The position numbers and the translations under genes are program-made. From Aquatica leii (lineage: Eukaryota; Arthropoda; Insecta; Coleoptera; Lampyridae): DNA of 64,000 bases. The notes beneath the pieces are model-generated. The model was not told the DNA's origin, did no database searches, and worked only from the letters and a program-made list of their open reading frames with translations. Each line of letters opens with the position of its first letter. Within the stretch, counting starts at the first letter, position 1. This document shows, in pieces, positions 23,190-34,150 of the stretch. Location of the stretch: assembly GCA_035610365.1 (NCBI GenBank), contig CM069435.1, forward strand, positions 16,543,123 to 16,607,122, in the 5' to 3' direction.

Positions 23190-26030
23190 AGGTAAAGGTA
23201 CCACTAGTCGACATGTTAAGGTTCAAAATTTACAAAATAGTATCTTGCAAGAAAGAGGTTTGAAAGAAAAATGTGAACTGAATACCTTTGCAAAGCCTCT
23301 TTACGATAGTGCTCCTTTCTAAATTTTAACCACAAAATATTGGTTATGATATCGAGAAAAAGATAATGTAACAAATGTTCCAATAGCCGACACTTAAAAT
23401 TACCAATGTTGTAATAGTCGACATGGGTTTTGTTCCATTAGTCGACACATTTGACTGAACACTTTCATTGGGAATAAATATTATTGCATTATGTCAAACT
23501 TTTTATTAAACAAAACTATATTTAATTTAAGACACATTTAGAGATTTTCTAAAACGGTAGCTCAGTCGCTCCCCTTTCACAATAAGTTCAGGTTCTTCAA
23601 CAAGTCTAACTATTTTTTTAAGATTTATTTCACAAATGTCTTTTTCTTCTGCCACATACTCCTTCTCACGGTCAGTATTCTTCAATCCCATTACAACTAT
23701 ATTGCCATCTTTTCTTAACTCTTGGATGACACAAAGGTACACAAACACTGTTAAATTTTTTCCCCCTTTGAATTTGGCAAGGATAAAGGTGCCTTTCTTT
23801 AATTCATCCAAGGAAACTTCTTTACCTTCATTACCATCATCACTAATAGCCAGTTCCAACTCGGAATCTCCAGACTCTTGCAGGGAAAGGTCACTTTGTG
23901 AGTGAGATGAAGAAGTACTAGAATTGTTCCTCTTACTTTTAGAATTTAATTTTTGCTTATTTTTGCCTTCTCTTTTCTTGGTCTTAGCTTGAGACTCTTT
24001 TCTTTTTGCTTCTCTCAATAGCTTTCTGTCGTTTTTCTGCTTCTCAGCTGCTCTTGTCTTGTCATCTCTTTTCATATAATCTTCCAGCATTTGTGGTGAT
24101 GTGATCACAGCAGGTAGTTTTCCTCTTTGCTTGGTTGATCTAAGCTGTACTGGTTGTGGCCACAGTAGTGCTCTTTTGAAAGGACTTGGAAGAATATATC
24201 CATCAGATGTGGGTGATGTGAAACCAGCGACATTGTCTGAAGTGTAACTGTCTTTGGTAACTTAAAAATTGAGACCGGATGTTGTTTGTTGGTCAATTTT
24301 TGTAAGTACAAGAATCAAACTAAATGTGGATGGTTGATCTATTAGCAAAACGGCTTCATCAATGTCTCTGTCAGGAGTACGTTCGTTTATTGAAGAAATG
24401 GAAAACTCTGGAGCAGACTGTTGGTTGTCTGGAAAACAAATTGTTAACTGAGTACACACATTCATGTCATAGGCTAAGTTTTGTATACCTGATGGATTAA
24501 TTGTAGGTGACTCTATCGTAGCAGATTGTGCTACTAGATTGGTAAAATTCTGTAAAATTACAGGCCATTTAAAGTTAGAATTAAGTACTCTTACACTGAT
24601 TTTTTATTTTCTCGATGCAGATTTTTACTTACCGCCTGTTCCATTTTTGTTTTCTAGAGTATCCATAGATCAAATAAAGATTTGTCCTCAGTTGCCCCAG
24701 CGCATTCGCTTTTCCTTTCCAATCTTGTTCAGATATGACGAAGAAATTTTTTTCTTCGGTTCTTAATGCTTTAGGTTGTTCTACATGTTTTGGCTCGATC
24801 TCACTTCTGCTGGATTCCATGGAAATAGACCGCATTTTCTGAAGTCATTGGATATTGTTGTTTCAGTAATAGATGGAAGGACTTGTTTAAGCAATGCGGC
24901 AGAGTGTTGTTTCTTAAGTTGTTCTCCGTTGTGCTCCATTCTCATGAACTTTCTGCCTCCACGCTGTTTTCAACACATGAAAGACAGCAACATCCATTGC
25001 CTGGAAAATGTGTGTGGCATTTGGATACAATGCTACCAACTCTATTCCATTTTTCTTGCACAAATGGCTTAGAGGTAACGACAATAGGCAGTTGAATGTC
25101 TTGTTTTCTAATCCAGGGAAGAAAAATATTTGCAATGTATTCAAAAAACAACTCGTGTGTCATCCAACCATTCTGAGATTTTCCCATAGACCAGTCATGA
25201 GAAAAAACCTCGGCAATGTGCTGAGGTATCTTCCTATAACAATACACTAGCATAGGAGGCGCAATTTGTCCAACAGCATTGGCCGTGAGCAGGGTTGTAA
25301 TATTGAGTTTTTAATCATTTCCTGAAACAGTATATACACTCTTACAGCCTTTTGGCGCCAACACCTTGCCAGGCATTGAACCCTTTGTTGGATCTTTCAT
25401 AGCCGCGTCTAAGTTCATTTCTTTTAAATAAGAGGAAACTTATTCAAACCAGTAGTTTATATTTTCTGGGGTGACAGCTCGTCTCATAATTGTCAAATTT
25501 TAACTAGCTCTAAAACTCAGCTCAGGGTGTTTTTTCTGAAATAGGTCCAACCATTTCCTACCAGATACAGCATTTTCCTTGAAATCCACTTTTAATTCTT
25601 TTGCTAACTTTCCAACGCTATGGATGAACGTATCCTTTGTTACGGGAAAACCCGATTTTGCCATAGATTTTACCCATTCAGTGAGTATTTCTTCTTGTTC
25701 AGGACTGAATGTACTTGAAGGTCCCTTTTTTTTTAAGTGGCTCTTATGTTTGTCGATAAGGGTTATACCCTAGGCACACTGTGTTTCTTTGCGGCCCCCT
25801 TATAGGACATCCCTTTATTAACATCTTCAATAGCTGCGAGCATATTCTCCATAGGATATTTTAGAAAAGTTTCTTTTCGGCTCGCCATATCTATCAAAAC
25901 ATCACCTTGTATAAGAAAGTTTAAAAAACAAGAATGCCGTTGCAGAATTTTTGATAGTAAATTGCAGAATTAGTATTCGACACTGGTTGTTTCAATAGTC
26001 GACACGCCGGTGTCGAATACTGGTTACCGT
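23190..26030 (-). mobile_element. pogo/Tigger-type transposon with TAGTCGACA subterminal repeats
   Basis: Both flanks of a pogo-type transposase carry repeats of a TAGTCGACA-like motif: 23206, 23372 (TAGCCGACA), 23417, 23438 and, on the right, around 25978, 25998 and 26011. The outermost copies sit in an imperfect inverted repeat (GGTACCACTAGTCGACA and GGTAACCAGTATTCGACA). The exact ends and TA duplication could not be fixed. Confidence 0.65.
23527..25888 (-). pseudogene. pogo/Tigger-type transposase (DDE_1), broken
   Basis: The minus-strand start at 25888 reads MASRKETFLKYPMENML, then AAIEDVNKGMSYKGAAKKHS, a PSQ-type HTH. GKVLAPKGCKSVYTVSG and LLTANAVGQIAPPMLVY belong to the DDE_1 core. GWMTHELFFEYIANIFLPWI, NGIELVALYPNATHI and MDVAVF (third Asp) follow. 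The first catalytic block (normally YDET) is replaced by LDAAMKD. The segment with the second Asp is disrupted by a frameshift near 25090. The C-terminal 193 aa (24108-23527) are Lys/Ser-rich and acidic with a final (F)VYLCVIQELRKDGNIVVMG domain. Several frameshifts make it non-functional. Confidence 0.8.
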
Positions 26031-26059
26031 CGCTGAAATGAAGTCGCAAGTATAACAAT

Positions 26060-27620
26060 TTAAACCCAACGAAATGTTTGTCTCTTATAAGCATTCAGTG
26101 CAATATTCGGATGTGTTTATGAAGTCGACATCCCTGACGAGTATGAGAAACACATATTTTACAGTTTCAGTACTCGACAGATTCAAATTGGCGACCTTGG
26201 TCTGTAATAGTTGTCTGGGGCATCAAAAACGCGTAATCCAAGTCGAATTAAATGTTGTTGCTGTTATGTTGTCTATTGGCGCAGCTTCAGACTATCTAAT
26301 AAATCGATCCGTCATCGTAAGAATGTATCTGTGTTCTTGCGACAGTAAAAGTTGACGTGTTCAAAACGGCAGCTGGGAACAGAAAAATTTTGCAATATAG
26401 TTTAGTGTGTTTTTCTATTTTGGAGCATTAGCAAGCTATGCAGGTTCGTGGGTAATCTGTAATGTTTTTGTTCATCGATAATCGCACACAAACATATCAA
26501 GTACTCTATTTTCCAATGTGCGCTGAACGTAAGGTCGGATATTGGGTGTCAATATATCTCAAAGTAATTTGTAAATAGTTCCCGGTGGAATATAATGCTA
26601 GATTTTTAAAGATGTTTTTGACGTTAAAAGTGCTTGTAATTCTTCGTAATTTTTCTGTTCTTTTGCTAACGTCTCCAGATCAATCCTGTAGTACGTACGA
26701 TGTCAGTGGTAAACTGCCCGATTAGGTCTAAGTGACGAAGATTTTTCTGATTTCTGCTGAAACACAAATACCAACGGTTTATGATTTGTCTCAATAGTTA
26801 ACCGTCTAGCTTCAATTATATACCTAGAGTATTTAACTGGCAATTCCCGATCATACGCGCTGTAGTTTTCTTGCGTAGCGTGCAGTTTTCAGTTTCCATA
26901 CGTTGTCATACAGTTGATGAAGAACAGCGACTATAGGAGTGTCGGACGCATCTACTGTGAGGGGTAATGGAACTTTTTCATTGGAATGTACGAGGAGAGT
27001 AGCATTTACTAAATCAGTTTTAGATTTTCGAAACGCTGTTTTTGCCGCTGGGGTTCATTGGATTGACTTTTTATCGTTTTTTGGACTGTTTTTGGTGTAT
27101 TCCTTGAGAATTGCTTGCATTTGCGACACATTCTTTATAAAGCTTCTGTAAAAATTAATAATTTTTAAAAAAACGCCGTAACTGTTTTACAGTTTGTGGT
27201 TTTAGGTAGTCTTGCATTACTTAAACTTTTGTAGGTAACGGAGTCGTACACTCTCGGAGATAGAGTAGCTCAAATAATCAATTTGTGAAATTTTAAACAC
27301 ACATTTTCTATGATTAATTGAACTCAAACAACCGAATAGTGTAATTACAACTGCTTTTTCTATGCTTTCTTCCGCCACTGGAATTTGATTGTATGCATTA
27401 ACTAAGTCAACGGTGGAGAATTTTTTTTTACGTTGCAGTTGGTAAGCCAACTCTTGTAAATGCGCGATTGGATATATATCCGGCACCGTGATTGCTTTTA
27501 GACGGCTGTAGTCTCCGCAAAGCTCCATGTTTCATCAGCCTTTTCTGGAACCAGGTGGAAAAGATTTGTTCACTGATTCTTGGGCGATCTACGAATATTC
27601 ATTTCTATCATGTAGGGAAG
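26060..27620 (-). pseudogene. Ty3/gypsy pol relic (RT, RNase H, integrase)
   Basis: Minus strand, from right to left. HLVPEKADETW, CGDYSRLKAITVPDIYPIAH and FSTVDLVNAYNQIPVAEESI are RT motifs; the catalytic YxDD segment is deleted. A VLHQLYDN...YARKL RNase H segment (about 26940-26830) and ETNHKPLVFV follow. An IACQCSK zinc-binding end comes next. The integrase pieces are TMTDRFIR, SEAAPIDNITATTFNSTWI and TDQGRQFES (about 26340-26150). Many stops and frameshifts. The AYNQIPV and TMTDRF forms match insect gypsy pol. It is cut off near 26060, next to the pogo element. Confidence 0.8.
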
Positions 27621-29045
27621 ACCGGTGTCAATTGTAACAAAAAAATAACTCGATTTTTCTGAGAAACCTGAGCGTAATTCTCAATTGATTTTTTTTATAC
27701 ATAAAGAGCAATTGTTGATGACACTTGTTACATTTTTATTTATTTATTGATAGCCGTTTTGAAATACGTTTCGTTCAATGTACACCATGTTTTATCAGAC
27801 GCAGTTTCTCCGGGGTATCGGTCAGTATTGCTGTTTTTCCTTTTACCTTTCTTCCTCTAATAGAGTTTTGTACATCGCTTTTTCGAAGCGGTTTTATGAC
27901 TTCTAGTGTAAGAGACAAATTAAAATTCTGTGAAATAGATGGTTTACTGAACGTTTCTCTTGATGTACTAGGCCCCATCTCCATCATTAGTGTTTGCTCC
28001 CTTTCTCTCACATCGCTACATTTATTTGCATCTGCAGTTTCAATCGCTAACGGTTTATCAGTGACAGTTGATGGTACAAAATCAGAATCTTTGAATATCT
28101 GCCTGTTAAATGGCCAAATCCTAATACAACTAAATCCTGCAAGAATATTGCGAGGTGTCGATGCTAGAGGAAGTGCTTGTGCTGTTATGGATGGCAAATC
28201 ATAAATTGTGAGACGCTTTCCCGGGTGATTTTTCATCCACTGATCTGCAAAGTCATTAAAATATTTTTTGAACAAACTAAAGACTCCTCTGTCCAGCGGC
28301 TGAAGCTTGTGAGATGTGTGAGGTGGAAAGGTCAGAAGCGTTATGAAATTTTGTTTGCAGAAGTCAATCACCGTTATATATATGTGGGAATAATGATTAT
28401 CCAAAATGAGCAGAACCTTGTTGGTTTCACTTGGATTAGCATGTTTAACAAAGTGTTTAACAAAAACTAAAAAATCCAATTCCTGCATCCATGCAGATTT
28501 GTTACCACTTCCTATACAATCAATTGGTCCATCTCTTATAAAATAGTTTCGAAATTTTAGACGTGGAAAAATAAACATCGGAGGTACCGCGTTCTCGATT
28601 GCGTTCACAGCTAGGCAGATAGTAACTAGAGTACCTCTTTCCTGTGAGGGGATAGCTCCTACTTGCTTGGTGCCTTTTTTGCAATGACCTTAACTGGTTT
28701 CTGGACAATGGTGATGCCTGTCTTATCTACATTATATATATATTTTTAGGTTCAAAGATAAATCGTTCTATCACTGTAGCTAAATTATCAAAAAACTAAC
28801 ATTTACTTGATTGAAATTGATGGGGCGGTTAAGGCTCGTAGCCTGTGGTGTACGCGACGAGAGATCTGGGTTTCTTCTCAAAAAGGCTGCAAACCAATGT
28901 TCACTTGCAAACTCGACTTTTTTCGATTTCTCAGGATACTTTAACATATTAACAATTCAAATTGTTGGCTTTCCCAAAAGTGGTTTTTTGTACAAGGAAA
29001 ATGCAAATCGTCTTAACTGGAACTAATCCACTATCGTGCAACGTT
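27614..29045 (-). pseudogene. pogo/jerky-type transposase with intact C-terminal half
   Basis: The minus-strand N-terminal part is broken (28.8-29.05 kb: FQKRNPDLS-like and RATSLNR-like blocks). Then come YNVDKTGITIV, where the first catalytic motif has DE changed to DK, and KKGTKQVGAIPSQERGTLVT. The 277-codon ORF 28608-27775 has FIRDGPIDCIGSGNKSAWM, LLILDNHYSH (second Asp), FPPHTSHKLQPLDRGVF (third Asp) and HPGKRLTIYDLPSI. This is the DDE_1 core of the jerky/pogo branch. A GGGAAGACCGGTGTCAATTG block at about 27614 may be the left end. The right terminus was not found; a Tc1 relic starts there on the other strand. Confidence 0.8.
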
Positions 29046-29085
29046 ACAAAGAATGGACTAGATAAGGTCAGAATACACAAAAAAC

Positions 29086-29905
29086 TAGAAGACGCAGGCA
29101 ATCAAACGAGGTGCAGGACCGCCATCTTCAACTTATGGCTATAAGAGACCTATTTTTCAGTAGCAGATCAATTGCCTATCCCTTGTTAGCTAATGAACGT
29201 CGTCTTGTAACTTTTCGAACAGCTTATCGTCAATTCAGAAGTTTTGAATTGCAATCTTATCGGCTGCATCTTGTGCTACCACTGACGGCTCAACAACTAC
29301 ATCAACGTTTGTAATGGTGTAGGTTGCAATTTTACTGCAATCTGGAATGGCATAGAGTAGCGTTTAGTTATGAATCCCGATTCTGTTTGGGGATACATGA
29401 TAGTCGTATAAGAATCAGACAAAGACTTGGAGAACGGAGAATGTTTAATTTGCTGTTGAGCGGCATGTGAACTACACTGTGGGAATTTTGGTATAGAGTA
29501 GATATAGTCTATGGGGGTAAGTCTAGTTTGGTATTCATCCAAGGCAATATGAGCACCCAGCGATATCTTAACGACGTGGTCTTCCATTTTTTAACAGTTG
29601 AAAGATCCATTTTTCCAGCAGGATAATGCCTGTTTCTACATAACAAGACACTCTATGATCCAATTTGAAGAGGAATGTTAATCTCTTACCATGTTCACCC
29701 AGATCTCTTGACCTTTTGTCTATTGAACACGTGTGGGACATTATGGGTAAAAGACTGAGTAACTTAACTCATTCTCTATAGATACAGGCAGCTCTCCAGC
29801 ATGAATTGCAAGTTGCTTGGGACACAAAAACTCAAGTGGAAATTGACCACTTGCTGGTGAGCTCCCTAACTCTTTGTGGCATGGATGTGAAGTCGATAAG
29901 GAGAA
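29086..29905 (+). pseudogene. Tc1-like transposase, decayed
   Basis: Plus-strand fragments in order: DRHLQLMAIRDLFFSSRSIA (HTH), SYRLHLVLPLTAQQLHQRL, then FSYESRF, where the first catalytic Asp has become Tyr. IQGNMSTQRYLNDVV and FFQQDNACF (second Asp) follow, then LSIEHVWDIMGKRLSNLTHS and LQHELQVAWDT. This covers almost the whole Tc1 DD34E transposase with frameshifts between blocks. The mutated first Asp and stops show it is inactive. Terminal repeats were not found. Confidence 0.85.
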
Positions 29906-32795
29906 CCAACACATTATTAAATAAAAACTGTTTATTTTTGTTTCTTTTTTTTGAAATTTTAATCATTTACTGTTCTGGAAAAGCTAAACCTTCTTGTCAA
30001 GTTTGGTCACAAAATTTCCACTTATTCTCGGCGATGCAACTTCAATGACACAAAGTATATATCTATGATCAATAGTGGGGACAGATGACCAAAAATAGTG
30101 AATATTTTTGACAAAGAAATTTAATTCAATTTATATTAAATTTTTGAAAACGATACGTTATCTGAAAGAGCGCACTTTATACTATGAGTGTAAGTTTAGA
30201 ATCAATTGCAACAGACCCAGTTCTTTTTTCTGACATAAACGATAAAAATGTCTACGTGCCCTACATAATTATAATTAAGTTTTGAAAAAAATAAGTTTAG
30301 TACTTAGTAGTAGTAATCTTTTAATAGATTATGTTGTTATATGCTCGAAAAGTTGCATTATATTGTTTTATAAGAATACGTAATCAATCTTGTATAGCAT
30401 ATTTTTGTATAAAAAATATGCTAGAAATGATTTTTTTAAACAAATTCATTCATTTCAAAAATGTCACCAAATATTTACAAGTTGGCTAAAAATGTCACAC
30501 AAAAATTCATAGTTTTTTCTAAAATGATTTGTATCTGAAACTATAACTTTTTTAGTAACTGTTTTTTTTTTAATAAATTGTATTTTTCTTTATTGTTATA
30601 AGCTGACTTTTGTCGACTCACAATCGTTTTATATTCAATTGAAGAACATTAATATTTGATACAATAAACGTAGACGTCAAATTTAGGTTAATGTAATTTT
30701 TGTTCCTTCGGGAGGATCTTGAATGTCTAATTCAAAATTTTAAATGACGTTTATTATATCCAGTTTCTAGTCACTACACTAAAACTTAAACACTAAAATT
30801 GAAAAATCTGTAATTAAAAAAACTTATTAACATTATTTTTATTCTTTTAGTTACTATTATAATTTATTACAAATATTTATAGTTAAATTGTTTTTTATCT
30901 ACAACAGTACCTAAATTCATTCACAATAATTGTAAAAAGTAGTAAAAAAAATTACTAGCTGTAATTTTAAACATTTTTTCAACAAACAAATTTTTAAAAG
31001 TAAAGTTACAGAGATTACAAATTCTGTGTGGTTCATTTCATTTTAATTCCAATTTTTCTGTTTCAAAGAATAACAGATTAAAGGTTCTATTTCTTTAACG
31101 TTTAATTACAACAAAGATTATTAAAAACTCGAAATTACTTTTGATTATTTAAAAATTATTAAAATTTAATTACCGGTTTGCGTTGCTAGTTTAATAACAT
31201 TTTTATGTGCATAAAAAACGTTTTTCTTGGTCTTGTGGAAAAAAAATCTTAATGCTTTGTTATCGCGAAGTTATAAAATTTAAATATAAATGTCGTGCAA
31301 ACAATCTTGCAAAAAATCTTTAAGAAAAATTGCACGTGTTTGATCTAAACTTTATGATTTATATTACAGTTTTAATAAGTAAAAGCTAAAATTGGAAAGT
31401 TTTATTATTTTTTGAATGTAGTACGTCGAGTATTTTAAAATGTTATACATATTTTTGAAAATTATTGTTGACTAAATTTTTTATGTTGTTGAACGTTTTA
31501 ACCTTGTTTTATTTTTAGTTATTTTTTGAAATTTATTCGATATCCTTGCTATAGTTGAAATCATTTAAAGTCGTGTATAACTCAATGTGCAGAAGTGTGT
31601 GTAGGAAGCTGTACGAAAACGCAAGACGAGTTTCATGTTTATTTCCACTTAGTTTTTGTCCAATAGATGTTGCATGTTTATGAAAACTAAACGTCAAACA
31701 CTCAGAATAAATAAAAAACAACGCAAAATTTAATTGAATTCAACTATAACCAATAATTAAGCTGACGACCATTTAAACTTGTATTTTATATTTTAAATAA
31801 TTTTATGTACAAAGCTTGAAAAAATTACTTTTTAATTTAATTTGTGGAGTAATGATTTATAGTTTTGCAGTTGCGTGTCTAAAAGTTTAATCAGAACTAC
31901 GTTTTTTTTATAATTAAGGATCAACGATTTTTTTTTCAAGTACCCAGATTTGTATTCTGCTGTAGTAACTTACTTTGCTTATAGACTTAAAAAAAATACA
32001 TTTTAATTTTAAGGAAAAATAGTAAAAACCTTTTTTTAATTTTTGATAATTTATTTATGTCAAATTTAATTAAAAAAAATGTTTTTGTTTAACTTTGTTT
32101 GATATTTTGTTTAATTATTTTTTTTGTGGTTTTAGATTTTGGAATAATTAAATAATTTATAGCTTTTTAGCAACGTATAATTGATGAGATTAAAAGGAAA
32201 GCTTTATATGGTAGTCACTTTACTAATCAGACCCAACATTTATAATTAATTGTACGCGTATTTCTAAATTAATGAAGAACATATTCAATTTGTGACGTTT
32301 ATTAACATTTAAATTAAGCAACTTAGTTTGTCAGGCATTCATATTGCTTAGTGCAATAAATTTTTGTTAAATATATTGCTTTAGACAATAATCATTGTTT
32401 TAGACATTTTTAGCCATCACATTTTAGTTTAGCTTACGTTACAATTAATTCACAATTCACTTTTTTTTTTCACGTTAATGATCTATTTTATTTCAATGAT
32501 TTCTTTTCGTGTTTGTTTTAATTTGTTTTTAAGAATTTGTTTCTTATTTTACGCACAATTAACTATATAATTGTTCTTTAATTTCCATTATTTACATTTT
32601 TATTGCAAATCTGGTGTGTAATAAACATTAAACTCTTTGATTGACACTGGTAGCATTCTCTTTTTTTTGGCATCGTCCATTTTTAGTTTGCATATCGTAG
32701 TGAATTTGTAATTTTTGGAAACGTCGCCTTAAAGTCTTTTGATTTCAAACATTATTAAGTCTTATTCCCAAAATAAAACATAAATTGACTTTCAC
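29906..32795. other. very AT-rich DNA without recognisable features
   Basis: Runs of A and T dominate. ORFs are few and short (a 62-codon one at 31533-31721 has no motif). No transposon ends or RNA genes were recognised. Confidence 0.5.
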
Positions 32796-32799
32796 CTTA

Positions 32800-33210
32800 G
32801 TAACATCATCATCATGGTCCGACTCGCACTGTAACTACACGAATAACATTACCTTGGGATCTATGCATTTCAGTTACTGGTTCTAAGGGTAGGTTGGTTT
32901 CTTTAAGCAACACTAAAAAGTTTTGTTGTAACACGTTTTGTAGATGTTTGCACCTTTTGGTGCGACGTTCAAGTTCAGGTACTACCTGTAAACTCCATTG
33001 ATACTATACGCTGCATCCTTTAATATAAAGTCTATTTTATTTGATTTGATGCAAGTATGATGTAGACAACCCATAAAGAGGTCTTCTAATTAAAAATTGA
33101 CTAGTTGTACGAGGGAGTATATCAGAAGGATTAGTAGATAATGGAGAGAAAAGACGGGAGTTCAATATCGCTTCTATCTGAATTATTATTATAGTTGCGG
33201 CGGGCGTAAA
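32800..33210 (-). pseudogene. BEL/Pao integrase C-terminal relic
   Basis: The minus strand encodes QIEAILNSRLFSPLSTNPSD, then SQFLIRRPLYGLS (family form AHFLIGRPL), ELERRTKRCKHLQ, VLLKETNLPLEPV and GNVIRVVTVRVGP. This order (LNSRPL, FLIGRPL, VL.K.DN.PP, RVVTVRT) is characteristic of the BEL/Pao integrase tail. Frameshifts separate the blocks. It lies back to back with a plus-strand gypsy gag. Confidence 0.7.
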
Positions 33211-33514
33211 CACTCTTTTATTTTTGCTACGAAAGGACTGTTAAATCTACTTTTACCCGCTAGAAAGAAAGAAGTTAGATTAGCATTGGTTGTTCTGGAA
33301 CCTGTTAAGAAAGTTTTTACAGGTCAAACCTGGTAAGAATTAATGAAATTACCAATTACCTTTACATCGTTAAATTAGTAACAACAATCTTTACATTGAT
33401 GACCCGTCAGTAAAACTCGTACCTAAAAATTTATGTGAAATGTAAAACAGTTTCAAAAACACGTGTTTTTATGACGTGTAACCTGTTGAGATAAACAAGG
33501 CACCTTGCGCCACA

Positions 33515-33885
33515 ATGGAACAACAAGAGCACGTTTCTTTGGCAGCAATTTCAGTACCATCTTTCTGGTCCAACAAAACAGAATTATCGTTTGCCATTGT
33601 ATAGACTCTGTTTTACCAGCTGAATTTGTGGTCAAAGTATCTCATTTTATAATAACCCCAGATCAACAAGTACTTTATACCATATTGAAGGGGGCTATTG
33701 TAAAACGAATCACCAACGTTTTAAACACCTAGCAAGCGTGTCGCTATGTGCAAAAACTCAGCTATTGTGGCACATGAAACAATTAGTGCAAGATTTTGAC
33801 TATGTGAATGATAGCGCTTTAAAAGACTCATTTATCCAGCAAATTCTTACAACCGATTTTAGTACCTCTAAAAACCCTTACGCTT
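33515..33885 (+). pseudogene. Ty3/gypsy gag (capsid) relic, 5' part, interrupted by Transib
   Basis: ATG at 33515 opens MEQQEHVSLAAISVPSFW, resembling the VPPFW block at the start of insect gypsy gag. TPDQQVLYTILKGAIVKRI and, in another frame, LLWHMKQLVQDFDYVNDSAL and FIQQIL follow, the major homology part of capsid. Frame changes make it a relic. The Transib element is inserted at 33886, and gag-like coding resumes after 37962. Confidence 0.65.
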
Positions 33886-33924
33886 CACAGTGGGACGAAG
33901 TACCTGCATTTACGGACAAAATGC
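33886..33924 (+). repeat. Transib left terminus, 23-RSS-like
   Basis: Heptamer CACAGTG, a spacer of exactly 23 bp ending TACGG, then ACAAAATGC. That last block matches the V(D)J nonamer consensus ACAAAAACC at seven of nine positions. Confidence 0.85.
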
Positions 33925-34150
33925 AAAATTTTTCATTGCTTAGAAATCGATTTAAACTATGACTAATGTTTAGACAAATATTTCAGCCTCCTGATGACTC
34001 ATAAAGAAGGGTGAAAAAGGCCGGAATTGTAATCTTTCAGGTACTCCAACTTTCGTGTTAGACGAGTACCGTTGTATACGTTTATGTTTTCTCTATGCGT
34101 TTGCAAGTGATTTTAAGATATTTGTGATTATTTTGTGTTATTGAATTATT

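Noticed and set aside
33886-33962. Gag-like reading continuing through QWDEVPAF after 33885
   Set aside because: This stretch is the Transib terminus; the matching right end and CGCTT duplication show it is not gag.
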